Below are positions 1 through 10,981 of a DNA stretch of 64,000 bases, piece by piece. Source of the stretch: Engraulis encrasicolus. Lineage: Eukaryota; Chordata; Actinopteri; Clupeiformes; Engraulidae. The translations under genes and the position numbers were made by a program. The DNA lies in the NCBI RefSeq assembly GCF_034702125.1, contig NC_085869.1:9542063-9606062 (forward strand), read 5' to 3'. The notes under the pieces are model-generated. The model had not been told where the DNA came from. It was given only the letters and a program-made list of their open reading frames with translations, and ran no database searches. The stretch's first letter is position 1. Each line of letters opens with the position of its first letter.

Positions 1-256
1 TATTGAACAGCCCAGCCATGTAGGCTACATGAACTGTGCACACCTGTACGTGTACACCTTACAGTCCACTTGGATTCTAGGTCTATTTATTGCTGAATGC
101 TCAACACGTTTGTAGCTCTCTGTGTCCCCTGTGTTTCTAGCTCTTCCTCCTTTGCCCTCTGCCGTTTGCCGAATGTGAAGCCTGTTTATTGTAACCGTAT
201 AGTGATGGCATTACCCTTACATTAGTAAGGTAAGTAACAATATGCATATCTATTAC

Positions 257-421
257 CAGGGTGTGATTTGTCGGAAAACCAGAAGGGGGGATATGTTTCA
301 GATTTTAAGCAATATCAATGGAATTACATTGAACTGTGATAAAATCATGTAGAAAAAGTGGCGATATCAAGACCAGAAGGGGGGACAATCCCCCCCATCC
401 CCCCTTACAAATCGCACCCTG
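257..421. mobile_element. 165-bp hAT-type MITE
   Basis: Terminal inverted repeats begin CAGGGTGYGATTTGT and the outer flanks carry a perfect 8-bp target duplication, TCTATTAC, at 249-256 and 422-429. An 8-bp duplication with CAGGG ends is diagnostic of the hAT superfamily. There is no coding capacity; the interior is G/C-run rich (AGAAGGGGGG and its complement). Confidence 0.88.
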
Positions 422-429
422 TCTATTAC

Positions 430-1241
<812 letters not shown>

Positions 1242-1585
1242 TCATTACTATCCTAATAACAACATAAAAACATGCAATGCTATAATCTACTTCAACATTA
1301 CCAAGACATTGTTTTTGTAAAATAGAAGTACAATGTGTCTTCGATAAATGTGGGGTCAGTGTCGTTAGCCAGAACATGCTCAATGATGGCAATTCAGACC
1401 AGTCTTTAATGAATGCATGCATGCAACCAGCAGAGGGGGATGTTGAGGTGAACAAATGAGTGGAAGTGCAAGCAGTGTGCAGATCCTTTCCCGCTCCTAC
1501 ATGAGGTGAACAAATGACCCACATGTGTAGGTGTGTACGCACACCTGTGTGAATTATAGTCTTCACAAGGGAAGACATACGGGTT

Positions 1586-2145
1586 CATTACATTACATTA
1601 CATTACATTTAGCTCGTGCTTGTATCCAAAGCGACTTACAGTTATTAAGGTACAGGGTATTGGTTACAGCAATGTGGGGTTAGGTGCCTTGCTCAAGGGC
1701 TTAAAGGGCAACTCCTGCCAATTTCAATGTTCTGATGTGTCAGTACCCGTTGACGCCGCATTTTTTGGCTCAGCCCTTTCCAAGATATGAGCTATTCTAA
1801 TTGGGGCAACTTTTGTTTACATTTAAAAAAAAAAAACATTTTTATTTATTCCCAAAAACATCCAAAAGGTTATGCAACATCAGCAGACAGCTAGCAAACA
1901 GCGATACCTTTTGGGAAAATATTTGGAGTAGGCCTATGCTCATTTAAAAAAAAAAAGTAAACAAAAGTTGCCCCCATTAGAATAGCTCATATCTCGGAAA
2001 GGGCTGGGCCAAAAACTGCGGCGTCACCGGGTACTGACAAGTCAAGGGTAGCGTAGCAATACAACAGTACATTGAAATTGGCAGGAGTTGCCCTTTAAGG
2101 CCAATGCTCTCTAACCCTCTAACCATTGAGCCATGGCAGTGTCCA
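1586..2145. repeat. teleost interspersed retro-repeat, split by a MITE
   Basis: It begins with a short CATTA array, then carries the common fish repeat core 'TATCCAAAGCGACTTACAGT' and 'TTAGGTGCCTTGCTCAAGGG'. The sequence is interrupted at 1701 by a TTAA-flanked MITE and resumes at 2099 with 'CTCTAACCATTGAGCCA'. A second, uninterrupted copy lies at 24965-25175. The family name is uncertain. Confidence 0.75.
1705..2094. mobile_element. 390-bp TTAA-flanked foldback MITE
   Basis: Long terminal inverted repeats (over 120 bp) start AGGGCAACTCCTGCCAATTT and are flanked on both sides by TTAA (1701-1704, 2095-2098). The arms include matching GAATAGCTCATATCT and AAAGTTGCCC blocks. The TTAA duplication fits Kolobok or piggyBac superfamilies; no transposase is present. 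It is inserted inside an older retro-repeat. Confidence 0.85.
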
Positions 2146-2880
2146 TGGCTGGGTTCGGAAAGCCTGCCCCAAATACGTCCCAGCCAATTCCATTAACCAG
2201 CTGATGCTAATTACCACACAGCATCAGCCAGGCAGCATGGGCCCACCGGGCCCAGACCCAGGGGCTAAAGAACCAAGCCTCAAGCCCTAGCCTGATAAAC
2301 CAGCCTATATGTGAGACCGGAGTAATTTAGTCTGGCCCCGATGAACGATACCTCTGAATTTGTTGATGAGAACAACCTGTTGTTTTTTCAAACCGGCGCG
2401 CTGACCAATCGGCGATCTTTGCCGTTGCCGTTTGTCAAAACAAATCTCTGCGGTATGATTGGGTTTGGGTTTCAAACATTTGTGATCATACTTCCTTGTT
2501 GCACTTTGAAAAAGGAGCATGCACATACGTACAGGGATAGTAGCAGTATTCTTTCCTTGCCCAGGGAGCCCCTCTTTTTGTTTTGTTGTTTTCCTTGCCG
2601 TATGTGTTATAAATTTCCGCATCCCAATGCTGCGTTATCTCTGCCCCCTGGATGATACCGCCAGTATTTTGCGTCTTGGTCAAGCAAGCATGTGCTGTCG
2701 GTTGCTCGCGGTGACACGCGTAATTTACAGTTCGCCGGCACCCTTGTTGTACCACCCCCAGCAGCAACAATTTTAGTCAGGTGTTTACAAGAACTGACAA
2801 GCAGTCTTTCACATTGCTGTGGATGAATTTTTGGCAACTATTCTTTGCATAATTGATTTAAAATCAGCTACAGTGGATGG
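2146..2880. other. unassigned region
   Basis: No recognisable gene. Several short open frames on both strands overlap at 2305-2837 but show no domain, conserved motif or splice architecture. It includes a CCAAT-containing block near 2403 (GACCAATCGGCG) but no supported promoter. Confidence 0.4.
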
Positions 2881-3034
2881 CATGGGGGCCGCTAGGGGGG
2901 GAAAAGTGGTACAGATTCTAAGGGCCCAAGCACTGACAGGGGCCCATAAGGGGGCCCAATCACTGATAGGGGCCCTTAAGGGGGCCCAAAATTGGAATAT
3001 TTCATGGGACCCAACATTTCTGGCAGCGCCCCTG
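2881..3034. mobile_element. 154-bp hAT-type MITE (GGGGCCC-rich family)
   Basis: Ends CATGGGGGCCGCTAG and CAGCGCCCCTG, flanked by a perfect 8-bp duplication GTGGATGG at 2873-2880 and 3035-3042. The interior has repeated GGGGCCC/GGGCCCAA blocks spaced by 'CACTGAYAGG'. A second copy lies at 28767-28926. Confidence 0.88.
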
Positions 3035-3189
3035 GTGGATGGATCCCATGCATGAACACAAATGAATGGTTACAAATGGATGGCTGGATATTATCCTTCA
3101 GGATTTGCTTGTAAAGACCCAAATTCATGCTTACTTCAATCATAGCTGGTCATCCAGGTCCCGAGGCAGCAAAACAGCCCCAAACAGGG

Positions 3190-3570
3190 TCATCCCTATG
3201 TTCGCCGGGTCCTATGTTCCCCGCAATCGGAGAACTTAGGACCTTTTTTTCAAAAAAGGGTTTTATGTTCACTGCTTCAAAATGGATTGCTGCCGCATGG
3301 CAAAGCATGGGTTGTTGTTGCACCTCTGACAGGTTCAGTTTACGGATAGTTTTGGTAAGGGCACAAATTTAAAACTCAGAAACATCGCATTACTGACAGG
3401 TTAGGTTTAGGGATGGTTTTGGGAAAGGCACAATTTGAAAACTCGGAAACATAGAGTGCGGGGAATATTGAACCCTTTTTTAGAAAAAGGGTCCTAAGTT
3501 CCCCGGTCCCATACAAAGACAGGGGAACATAGGACCTGGGGAACATAAGTACGCTCCCCCCCAAACCATG
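3190..3570. repeat. inverted-repeat element with CCTATGTTCCCC ends
   Basis: GGTCCTATGTTCCCCG near 3206 is inverted as GGGGAACATAGGACC at 3523-3537, and each end has an adjacent 'GAACTTAGGACC...AAAAAGGGTT' block. Two diverged internal copies of 'CTGACAGGTTNRGTTTA...' lie at 3328 and 3394. A related fragment occurs near 42765. No clear target duplication was found, so the superfamily is unassigned. Confidence 0.6.
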
Positions 3571-4245
3571 AAACTCCCACCACCATGTTTCACTGTTGGC
3601 ATGGCATTCTTTTTATCAAATGCAGTGTTCATTTCACACCAGGAGGCTCTCCTTTTAAAAAGTTCAACCTTTGTTACATGTCTCCGCAGAATATTTTCTC
3701 AGAAGCTTTTTATTCATTGTCAATAATATGTTTTCAGCAAATTTGAGACAAGCATTAATGGGGCACTGTGTTAGGGGGGGGGGATAAATGGCCTAAAAAT
3801 CAAAATTTTGGAAAATGATTACGCCCACTTCAGGGATGGTGCATTGGGTCATTTGAGAGATATTTTGTATTGGAAGTTGGTACCCATCATGAAATAAACC
3901 CCCCACCCCACCCAAAAAACTAAATCGGACATGTTTTTTGCCCTGTTTTCCCCCTTTTAGCATTAAAGATACATATACATATCTTGAGAGAATACTTTGG
4001 TTCACCTGTCAGATGTTGCAATGTTCTAATGTGATAAGGTACATTTACATATTACACTGTGGCTGCTGGTTGACTGCAAGCAAACCATTGAAATCCCCAA
4101 GCAGACAACCATTTTCTATCAGTGAGGCGAGCTCAGCTGTGATTGAAGTAGGCAACACTATGTTTGGACGTTGGAAAAGTGCTGGGGAATCTGATAAGGT
4201 CTTTGACAAGGATACTACAAGGATATACAGTGCCATATACTAGAA
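3571..4245. other. unassigned region
   Basis: AT-rich sequence with a G run near 3774. No conserved coding frame or recognised repeat. Confidence 0.4.
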
Positions 4246-4549
4246 CAGGGGTGGGGAACCTATGTCTTGAGGCTGTTTTATGCGGCCCCCAACATAATTT
4301 CAATATTATGCAGCTTCATATGAACTGTGACATATTTTGTAAAGGAATCTTAGAAATTCCATTTGCAACACAATTAAGATATATTCACCTAGAGAAGGTG
4401 GGGTCTGTTGTAAAGGTGGCTACAATATAGGCCTTAAGTGCAGGGGGAAATCCTGGTTTGCGTTCATAGTTACGGCCCTTGGAGGACTTTTACGGCCCTT
4501 GGAGCAATTCGAAGTGGCAATTTGAATGAAAAAAGGTTCCCCACCCCTT
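4246..4549. mobile_element. hAT-type MITE, copy A
   Basis: Begins CAGGGGTGGGGAACC and ends with its complement. It shares internal sequence ('ATGCGGCCCCC', 'CAGGGGGAAATCCTGG', 'TACGGCCCT') with the copy at 16121-16444. The 8-bp flanks match at only about 5 of 8 positions, so this is the older copy. Confidence 0.8.
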
Positions 4550-4569
4550 TACAGGCAGCATAAGGCCAG

Positions 4570-5475
4570 CTCTACAGTTAATTGAGTCCTTAAGTCTGTC
4601 TCTAATTGTGGAAAAGCTTCAGGTGCATCATACGTATTCTGGTTTACTGGTATGCGAATCAACATATGCTGGTGAAATGTGGAAATAGCCTATCTACTCC
4701 TTTCTGTGTAGGCAATGGAGTTCGACAAGGGGGACTCCTATCTCCAGCCTTGTTCAACCAATACATGGACAACCTCTCCAAACAACTGGGGAGGTGTAAG
4801 ACAGCATGGCTGATAGGAAACACTGTTTTAAACCATTTGATATATGCAGATGATCTGGCTATTATGTCCCCCAGCACTGTTGGGTTTCAGCAACTCCTGA
4901 ATGTGTGCTCTGAGCATGGGGTTGAGTTTGATGTACAGTATAATGCAAAAAAAAATAGTGCTGTGTTGATATATAGAGCCAAGGAAGATTATAAAGTTCT
5001 AACGTTTTATCTACCAGGGCAATCAAAATGTGTATCAAGCAGTACAAAATATCTTGGGCACATTATCACTGAGAAGTTGGGAGATGATGCTATAGACAGA
5101 GATGAGTGTTGCATGTCCAAGCAAATATGTTAGTAAGACAAGTTTGTTCTGATGATGTGAAAGTAAACTTGCTTGCTGTACTCCTATGTATGCAGCCCCA
5201 ATATGGGTCAGCTACAAAAAAGACCCTGCGTAAATTCCAAGTAGCATAATGAAGTAACTTAGTATAATGATTGCTTGACTATATTGCTGAAAAAAACTAG
5301 AAGTTGCAGTGCTAGTTAAATAATGTGTCACTCAGGACTAAGTACTTCACAGGCTCTCTTTAAGAAATTGATGTTTAAGTTCATTTGTCGTCTGGAAAGC
5401 TGTCTCAAAACTGTATTATAAGGATTCTCACAAGCCCCAGATGCAGCTCTGTCAGATATCAATCATGAATGTGGA
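4570..5475 (+). pseudogene. LINE reverse transcriptase fragment
   Basis: The frame open at 4606-5133 encodes the palm of a non-LTR retrotransposon reverse transcriptase. GVRQGGLLSPALF (RT motif with the RQGG turn) is followed by LIYADDLAIMSPS, which contains the catalytic YADD. Downstream, other frames continue the same family: CTPMYAAPIWVSYKKD near 5180 and ALFKKLMFKFICRLES near 5350, separated by stops and frameshifts. There is no endonuclease domain and no ORF1. The piece is 5'-truncated, typical of LINE insertions, and non-functional. The exact clade was not determined. Confidence 0.88.
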
Positions 5476-5724
5476 AGCATTGGTATGGCTGCCTCTTAAG
5501 ACTGTCATGACTGATGGTATTTTGTACATGCTTATGCAAGATTTCTCCCCCCTCTCTCCTTCTTTTGATGTCTATTTTCATGTATGGAGAATTCAGGGCA
5601 ATTGGGCCACTTTTTTGCAAGTGAATGGCCCAAAGTCGCCCAATTTACCTGAATTCACCAATGTTGTATGTCCTCTTATTGGGCCTATAGAGCCTGCAAT
5701 ATATATTGGCAGACTGTAAGAATA

Positions 5725-6610
5725 GTGAATGCCAAAGGGCAGAACAGCTAAAAACTCTGTTTTTGTGTTCTTTTTTAATTTTAAAGGGGGGGGTGGGGGT
5801 TATTTTCAAGATACAGAGTCACCTTGAGGTGTACCATTTCTTCTATTAATAGTGTTAATTAAAAATCAAATGGATTTGAAAGCATTTATGCAACGGTATA
5901 TAAGCAAACAGTAAAAAATAGCTTATGCATACCAGGCGGAATGGGCAGAAAATGCCACTTTTGGGTTCTTTTTTTCATTTTCAAGGGGTGGGGGGTTATT
6001 TTCAAGATACAGAGTTAAGCTGGGCTTACACTGTGCGACTTTTGCCACGATTTTGCCCCGATTTGGCACTCGCACGACTTTTTGAGAGTCGGGCCGATTT
6101 CTTGCTCAATCGCAGGTCAATCGTGAGTCTCGCATCGTGCAGTGTACATGGGGTAACGACAAGCGATTTCGCCTCACGATCGTGCAATCGCAGGGTCGCA
6201 AGAAAATCAAAACGGTTTGAAATTCTGGTCGTGGCTCGTGCATAAATCGCACAGTTAAAGCAGTGCTACGACCCGATTCGACACTTCACATGCACAAATT
6301 AATAGGGCCGTGCGATTCGCTGTTGAGCGCGACCTCATCTCCACCTCAGGTGCGCATGTTCCCTCCTCTGCAGACCGGGGAAACATGCCTGTCGCGTCGT
6401 ATGGTGGAAGCATTTCGCTCGCATCCGACTGTCGGCTCGTGTAGTGTGAGGACGTGAGTCGTGAGTTGTGAACTTTTAAACAGTGAAATTCCATCGTGCA
6501 GTGTGAGCAGAAGCTTAAAACCCACGAGTGAAAATATCGCACAGTGTATGCCCGGCTTTACTTTTGGTGTCAAAGTTCTTGTATTTATAGTGTTAATCAT
6601 GTCCCAAATG
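5725..6610. repeat. duplicated segment, second copy split by a MITE
   Basis: The block 'GTTATTTTCAAGATACAGAG' with its flanks at about 5735-5862 recurs at about 5940-6017 and resumes at 6558-6600 (TTATAGTGTTAAT). The second copy was split by the Harbinger-type MITE at 6018-6557. The duplication is local and non-coding. Confidence 0.7.
6018..6557. mobile_element. 540-bp PIF/Harbinger-type MITE
   Basis: Terminal inverted repeats AGCTGGGCTTACACTGTGCG and complement, flanked by TTA on both sides (6015-6017, 6558-6560), the 3-bp TWA target preference of Harbinger elements. The GC-rich interior repeatedly uses CGATTTCG/TCGTGC motifs in both orientations. No transposase. Confidence 0.8.
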
Positions 6611-6653
6611 GGCGTGTTGAAATTTTGAACTTGATGATTATCCCCCCCCCCCT

Positions 6654-6752
6654 AACTGTGTGAGATTTTTAGTTGTTTATTTCCAGTATTCATGCTGCCC
6701 ATTCACTAATGTTACCTTTTTCATGAATACTTACCACCACCGCCGCTCTTGC
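6654..6752. mobile_element. fragment of the ACTGTGTAATATT TTAA-MITE family
   Basis: Matches the left end of the complete copies at 26944 and 29057 ('ATTCATGCTGCCCATTCACT', 'TTCATGAATACTTACCACCA') and then breaks off. Confidence 0.7.
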
Positions 6753-7246
6753 TTATTGGTGTTGAGTCATTGGTGTTGAGTCATGAAAACGTCCATTTAA
6801 TTAGGTAATTAACACCTCCAGTTGGTAAGATGTTGTTCTGTTTTCCTTTCTGAACCCACAATCCCTGTGTTCTTGGGGTACTCTGACATGCATGTAATGT
6901 TTGCCTAGGCCAGGGGTTCCCAACCTTTTCCAATGTGGGGCCCACGCGAAATTGTCACAAATGTTCACTTCTGACCCAATAAAGAATAAAAGTCAAATAA
7001 ATCAATAGCAACACACCAAAATATGACTGTAATTTTTAGAAAATGATTCCAAGGCCCACTTGGAATACCTTCAGGGCCCACCAGTGGGCCCCGGCCTATA
7101 GGTTGAAAATCACTGGCCTAGGCTCTTGCTTATTGTTGAGTCATGAAAACTTCCACTTAATGAGGTAATTAACACCTCCAGTTGGTATGATGTTGTTCTG
7201 TGTTCCTTTTGGAACCCTTGGATCCACAATCCCTGTGTTTTTGTGG
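6745..7246. repeat. direct repeat pair of about 120 bp around a hAT MITE
   Basis: Blocks 6745-6870 and 7124-7246 share 'GGTAATTAACACCTCCAGTT', 'ATGTTGTTCTGT' and 'CACAATCCCTGTGTT'. The 205-bp hAT MITE lies between them. Confidence 0.7.
6911..7115. mobile_element. 205-bp hAT-type MITE
   Basis: Starts CAGGGGTTCCCAACCTTTTC and ends GGTTGAAAATCACTG. The perfect 8-bp target duplication GCCTAGGC lies at 6903-6910 and 7116-7123. Ends of this kind are widespread in fish hAT MITEs. Confidence 0.9.
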
Positions 7247-7249
7247 TAA

Positions 7250-7600
7250 GGGGTCAAACATACCAAAGCCGAACGGAACGGTCGCGGGACGAGCACGGTC
7301 TTTCTGCTTAGTTTCGGCCGGCGTGTTTTTCTCTGCCTTTCACACTGACAGCGTCGGTGTGCGCGGCCAGTCCTGTTAAAAAAAAAACCCACAGCCAAAG
7401 CTGGCGTGCTACTTTGCCATTCATTTGAATGAGACACCACCGGTCGCCGGCGTGAAAAATACTCTCGAGTTCTATTTTCCAAACGCCCGACTACCGCCGG
7501 TTGGTGTGTAAGGACAGATATGTTTCAAAGTATTTTCACCGACGCCGGTAAAAATCGCGGCCGTTCCGCAGCGCTTTACCGCCCTAGTGTGTAAGACCCC
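7250..7600. mobile_element. 351-bp Harbinger-type MITE
   Basis: Ends GGGGTCAAACATACCA and TGTGTAAGACCCC in inverted orientation, with TAA on both sides (7247-7249, 7601-7603). The interior is CpG-rich (GGCCGCG, GACGCCGGT). An internally deleted copy lies at 39437-39629. It interrupts a Tc1 transposase remnant. Confidence 0.82.
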
Positions 7601-7756
7601 TAATTCTACTGTGATAGCAGTCTTAGAAATGTTCACCACTACATCATGCTTTCTCCATTTGTGGATAATGGCTCTGACCATGGTTTCCAGATTCCCCAAT
7701 GATTTAGAAATGACTTTGTAACCTTTTGCAGTCTGAGACATGTCAATTATTTTCAT
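7601..7756 (-). pseudogene. Tc1/mariner transposase N-terminal fragment
   Basis: Read on the minus strand from an ATG at 7756, the frame gives KGYKVISKSLGNLETMVRAI and then IHKWRKHDVVVN. This resembles the paired-like helix-turn-helix of Tc1 transposases, normally near 'GYKKISK...STV..II.KWK...T..N'. The frame is cut after about 50 residues by the Harbinger-type MITE at 7250-7600. No DDE domain was found. The non-coding minus-strand leader of the same element probably continues to about 8110. Confidence 0.75.
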
Positions 7757-8110
7757 TATAATCTGCTCCTGAATGTTGATGGATCACAGTGTGATGTCAT
7801 GGGTTTGAGATGACCTACTACACATTGTCAAACAGGTTCTATTCAAATGATCTCTTGATTTGAAAGGCCTGGTAGCAGCCAGACGTGGGCAGCTGTGAAA
7901 TATAACTCAGTTGTCCAAAATAATATGATTAATCACAGACAACTCCTCATTTAACAAGGGGGGCAATTACTGTTTTCACACAGGCTCATGCAGGTTTTAT
8001 GACCTTATTCTCTTAGGACATGCAATGATCATTAAAAAACTGTTTTTGTTTGCTTGGGTCATCCTTGCTTAATGTTTACATTTGTTTGGCACTGTATATT
8101 GCACTTTTAA
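7757..8110 (-). mobile_element. probable Tc1-like element 5' non-coding part
   Basis: Directly upstream (minus strand) of the transposase fragment. It contains a block familiar from fish DNA transposons (GGGGGCAATTACTGTTTTCA on the + strand). The terminal inverted repeat was not resolved; an ATT microsatellite follows at 8116. Confidence 0.5.
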
Positions 8111-8112
8111 CA

Positions 8113-8115
<3 letters not shown>

Positions 8116-8174
<59 letters not shown>
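8116..8174. repeat. (TTA)n microsatellite
   Basis: About 20 TTA trinucleotides. The overlapping poly-Leu and poly-Asn open frames are artefacts. Confidence 0.97.
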
Positions 8175-8310
8175 TCTTGGGGGACAAACCCCTAGACCCC
8201 CAACAACATTGTTTTTTAAACTAGAGATGAGAGACCGTTTTTGGAAACTAGCAGCACCCATGGAGGGAGGCCTTCCACACTGTCTGGCCCAGGTACCCAG
8301 GGGGTCATAA

Positions 8311-8333
8311 TAGCTCTCTCTCTCGCTCGCTCG

Positions 8334-8396
<63 letters not shown>

Positions 8397-8430
8397 CCCC
8401 CCCCCCTCTCTCTATCCTGTCTGTTAGTCT
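8311..8430. repeat. (CT)n microsatellite
   Basis: CT-rich tract with a pure core at about 8336-8382, followed by a C run and degenerate CT. Confidence 0.96.
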
Positions 8431-8859
8431 CTGTCTCTCTCGCATGAGAGAAAACAAAACGAAACAAACTGTTTTGAATGCTAGCCAAAATGCTCGCATG
8501 CTCGCATGCTTCCAGTCAAAATTTGAGGTTTTAGCAGCATGTAAATTGAGTATTCCTGCATATGGCGAGAGGCAACTAAAAGGAAAAGAACAAACAGTTC
8601 TTTCCATTGTAGAGTTGGCCCAGGTCATTTTTCCGACACCTCCCCATCTCTCTCCCCATTCACTTCCTGTCCACCTCTCACACTGTCCTATCATCAAGAA
8701 AGTCGTAAAAGACCCCAAAAAAATATATATATATATGTTGCTGTAAAAGTACATCGACATGTATTTGGAATAAGTAGGCTTCACTAGGGCATGTACTGAC
8801 AGAAAATTGTTAAATTGAAAGTCTAACAAGTAGGATATAATACAGTTTTTCTCAATTGC
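8431..8859. other. unassigned region
   Basis: No gene recognised. It contains a short TA run at 8723-8736. Open frames extending from the CT array are not supported. Confidence 0.4.
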
Positions 8860-9274
8860 TTTGGAGCATTTTTCGAATCTCTCTAGCAATTTGCAAAACA
8901 TAATGGTCATTCTTAGAATAGCTTTAACAAATGGCAAAACACAGTGGATGACCTGAAAAAACAAGTATTTTACTCAAAATCCTTAGTTTGTCTTTCAAAA
9001 GCAAGTTTTTGTGTCAATTAACGTGTCACTTATCAAAGTCCAATCTCACGCACATCCAGATGCTTATTCGGGTGCAGGTTCAAAAGACGTTAAGTTCATA
9101 AAATGAAAAAATGAAAAAAGGAAAAAACGGAAAAAACCGCATTACATTAAAATGAAGTAAATGGGAGCATCGGAATTAACGTGTCATTGCCATGACCTGA
9201 AAAACCAAGTCTTTTGCTCAAAATCCTTAGTTTATCTTTCAAAAGCAAGTTTTTGTGTCAATGAACGTGTCGCC
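8860..9274. repeat. dispersed repeat with internal direct duplication
   Basis: 'CAAAATCCTTAGTTT' plus 'CTTTCAAAAGCAAGTTTTTG' and 'GTGTCAATKAACGTGTC' occur at 8950-9030 and again at 9188-9270, separated by an A/G-rich spacer. It resembles non-coding DNA of a fish transposon; family not assigned. Confidence 0.6.
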
Positions 9275-9914
9275 AGTTGCCGCCAGTCTGCCTCAGGCCC
9301 TGGCAATCAGCCTGGGAAACCCCAAACACCCAGGCCTGCCCCTGCCCCTGCCAAGCACCCTGGGAGACCCCGCAGCAGGTGATCAGTAGAATCACCTGCA
9401 GCCCTTCCTGCAGCACGGTGTGCAGACTCTACTTAAGATCTTTACGTTTGTGTGTCCTTGCTTGGTCATGAAGATTCGTTGTGCGCACAACTCTGAACTC
9501 TTGCTATCGTTGCCTCCGTGAACATTTCTGTAGTAGACTCTGAAAAGTATACTCACCCTGGTCGTAAGAACTCTCCTCTGTTTATCTCGATTCTGAAAGA
9601 CTTTTGTGTTATAGTTCCTGAGAAAGCAAACTTTAAGTTCTTCATTAACAAGCCTGTGGAAGAGACTTTTAGTTGGATTCTGAAAGACTGTGTTAAGAGA
9701 AAGCCAACTTTGAGTTTCTTGTTAACAAACCTGTGGAAAAGGGAGAACATCTGTGATTGCCAACCTGTGTTTATTTTTGAAAACCTGAAAAGAGAATGGA
9801 CTTTACCCGAAGACTTACCTGTGTTGTCCTGTTAAGAAAATAAATACTGCTCATTGAACCTGACTTTTTTGGCTCCTGCATTAGTGCTCATGTTGAAGTG
9901 TAACAGTGGTGACG
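9275..9914 (+). mobile_element. LTR-like sequence (putative solo LTR)
   Basis: The layout matches a retrotransposon LTR. A TACTTAAGA element near 9430 is followed by transcribed-like sequence, an AATAAA polyadenylation signal at 9839-9844, a T-rich block, and an end at GTGTAACA (about 9907-9914). An internal imperfect duplication of about 70 bp (TTGGATTCTGAAAGAC ... ACAARCCTGTGGA) lies at 9590-9740. The left edge and target duplication are unclear, and no gag/pol follows. The 105-codon frame inside it is not a gene. Confidence 0.5.
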
Positions 9915-10052
9915 AGTTTGCGCCCCCAAGGGGGATGCACTGTGCAATAATACGTCAGGTTACATCAGCAGGAAAACTTACAGACTGCTTAGCGCAGAGC
10001 CTTTGTTAATTGTCACTAAAATGGTAATGATTAAATGTTAATTGAATACTTA

Positions 10053-10145
10053 AAGATGCACTGTGTAATATTTTTTAGCACTTTTCCAGAATTCATGCTC
10101 CGTATTCACAAATATTAGCTTTTGACAAATATTTACCACTTTTTA
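10053..10145. mobile_element. fragment of the ACTGTGTAATATT TTAA-MITE family
   Basis: Matches the left end of the copies at 26944 and 29057 ('GCACTGTGTAATATTTTT', 'TCCAGAATTCATGCT'). Confidence 0.72.
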
Positions 10146-10159
10146 AAGTGGGGAACTCC

Positions 10160-10395
10160 AACTCCCATTGTCATTGTGACACAGCACTCCACAGCACACT
10201 GCACACAACGAAATTGCATTTATGCCTCACCCGTGCAAGGGGGCAGCCCTCAGTGGCGCTCCATGGGGAGCAGTGCGGTGGGACGGTACCATGCTCAGGG
10301 TACCTCAGTCATGGAGGAGGATGGGGGAGAGCCTCAGTACCTCAGTCATGGAGGAGGATGACGCCCTAACCGCTCACCCATGACTGCCCACCATG
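10160..10395 (-). mobile_element. tRNA-derived SINE, antisense
   Basis: Reads on the minus strand from CATGGGTGAGCGGTTAGGGC (A-box region) at about 10370-10388 into the SINE body. It lacks the B-box part through an internal duplication or deletion ('CCTCAGTCATGGAGGAGGAT' occurs twice). The same head with an intact B box is at 50330-50420. Confidence 0.72.
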
Positions 10396-10606
10396 AAAAT
10401 CTCACTTGGTAGAGGAGATCTATTCCTCAGTAATGACTTGTTATTGTCAATACATCAGATCTGACATCATATGAATTCTTAGACATCATGGCTTAATTTT
10501 AAGTGCATTGTCTTTTCTTGACATATCACCTATTGACATACTGAAAATACAGTAAATCAAGTGTGAGGAAAAAAGGAGGGGGCGTCTAAAACAAAATAAT
10601 ATGTAA

Positions 10607-10637
<31 letters not shown>

Positions 10638-10821
10638 GCTCGTGACTTCCTTGTTTATATCATAGCCTGGGGTGTTTTTGCATGAAGTGCAACCTGAAAG
10701 AAGTCCCATTCTGTTACTGACCGGAGACCATTACAGTACCTAACCCCCTTTCCTTACCTTGTGCACGCAGTAAATAGTAAATGCTAAATAGCAGTAAAAG
10801 TTCTGAGCTAAACCTGTTCAA
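10396..10821. other. region upstream of the C-type lectin start
   Basis: Holds a (TG)n array at 10609-10634 and, at about 10643-10790, sequence that could be promoter or 5' untranslated. It has ETS-like ACTTCCTTG and TTTCCTTACC blocks but no clear TATA box. The transcription start cannot be placed. Confidence 0.35.
10609..10634. repeat. short (TG)n microsatellite
   Basis: About 13 TG units, roughly 190 bp upstream of the lectin start codon. Confidence 0.95.
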
Positions 10822-10981
10822 ATGGATGACCGTATCTATGCGAATGACGATGATGATGACCAGATGGAGATCACGTGGGCCAAGAAGAAAAAGCCTCGCT
10901 CCGGTCCACCACCACCCCTGCCACCCGCTACCACACGGCCCAGACAGAGAGACCCAGACACCGGTCCTTCACCCCCACCAG
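10822..10981 (+). CDS. C-type lectin exon 1 (cytoplasmic tail)
   Basis: The start codon sits in a favourable context (TTCAAATGG). The exon encodes 53 residues, acidic then basic then proline-rich, and ends CCACCAG followed by the donor GTATGG, leaving one base of a glycine codon (phase 1). The tyrosine in the IYAN motif could be a phosphorylation or endocytic site, by inference only. Two other open frames over the same bases are shadows. Confidence 0.8.

Noticed and set aside
8050..8488. Poly-Leu and Ser-Leu or Arg-Glu open frames
   Set aside because: Direct consequence of TTA and CT microsatellites.
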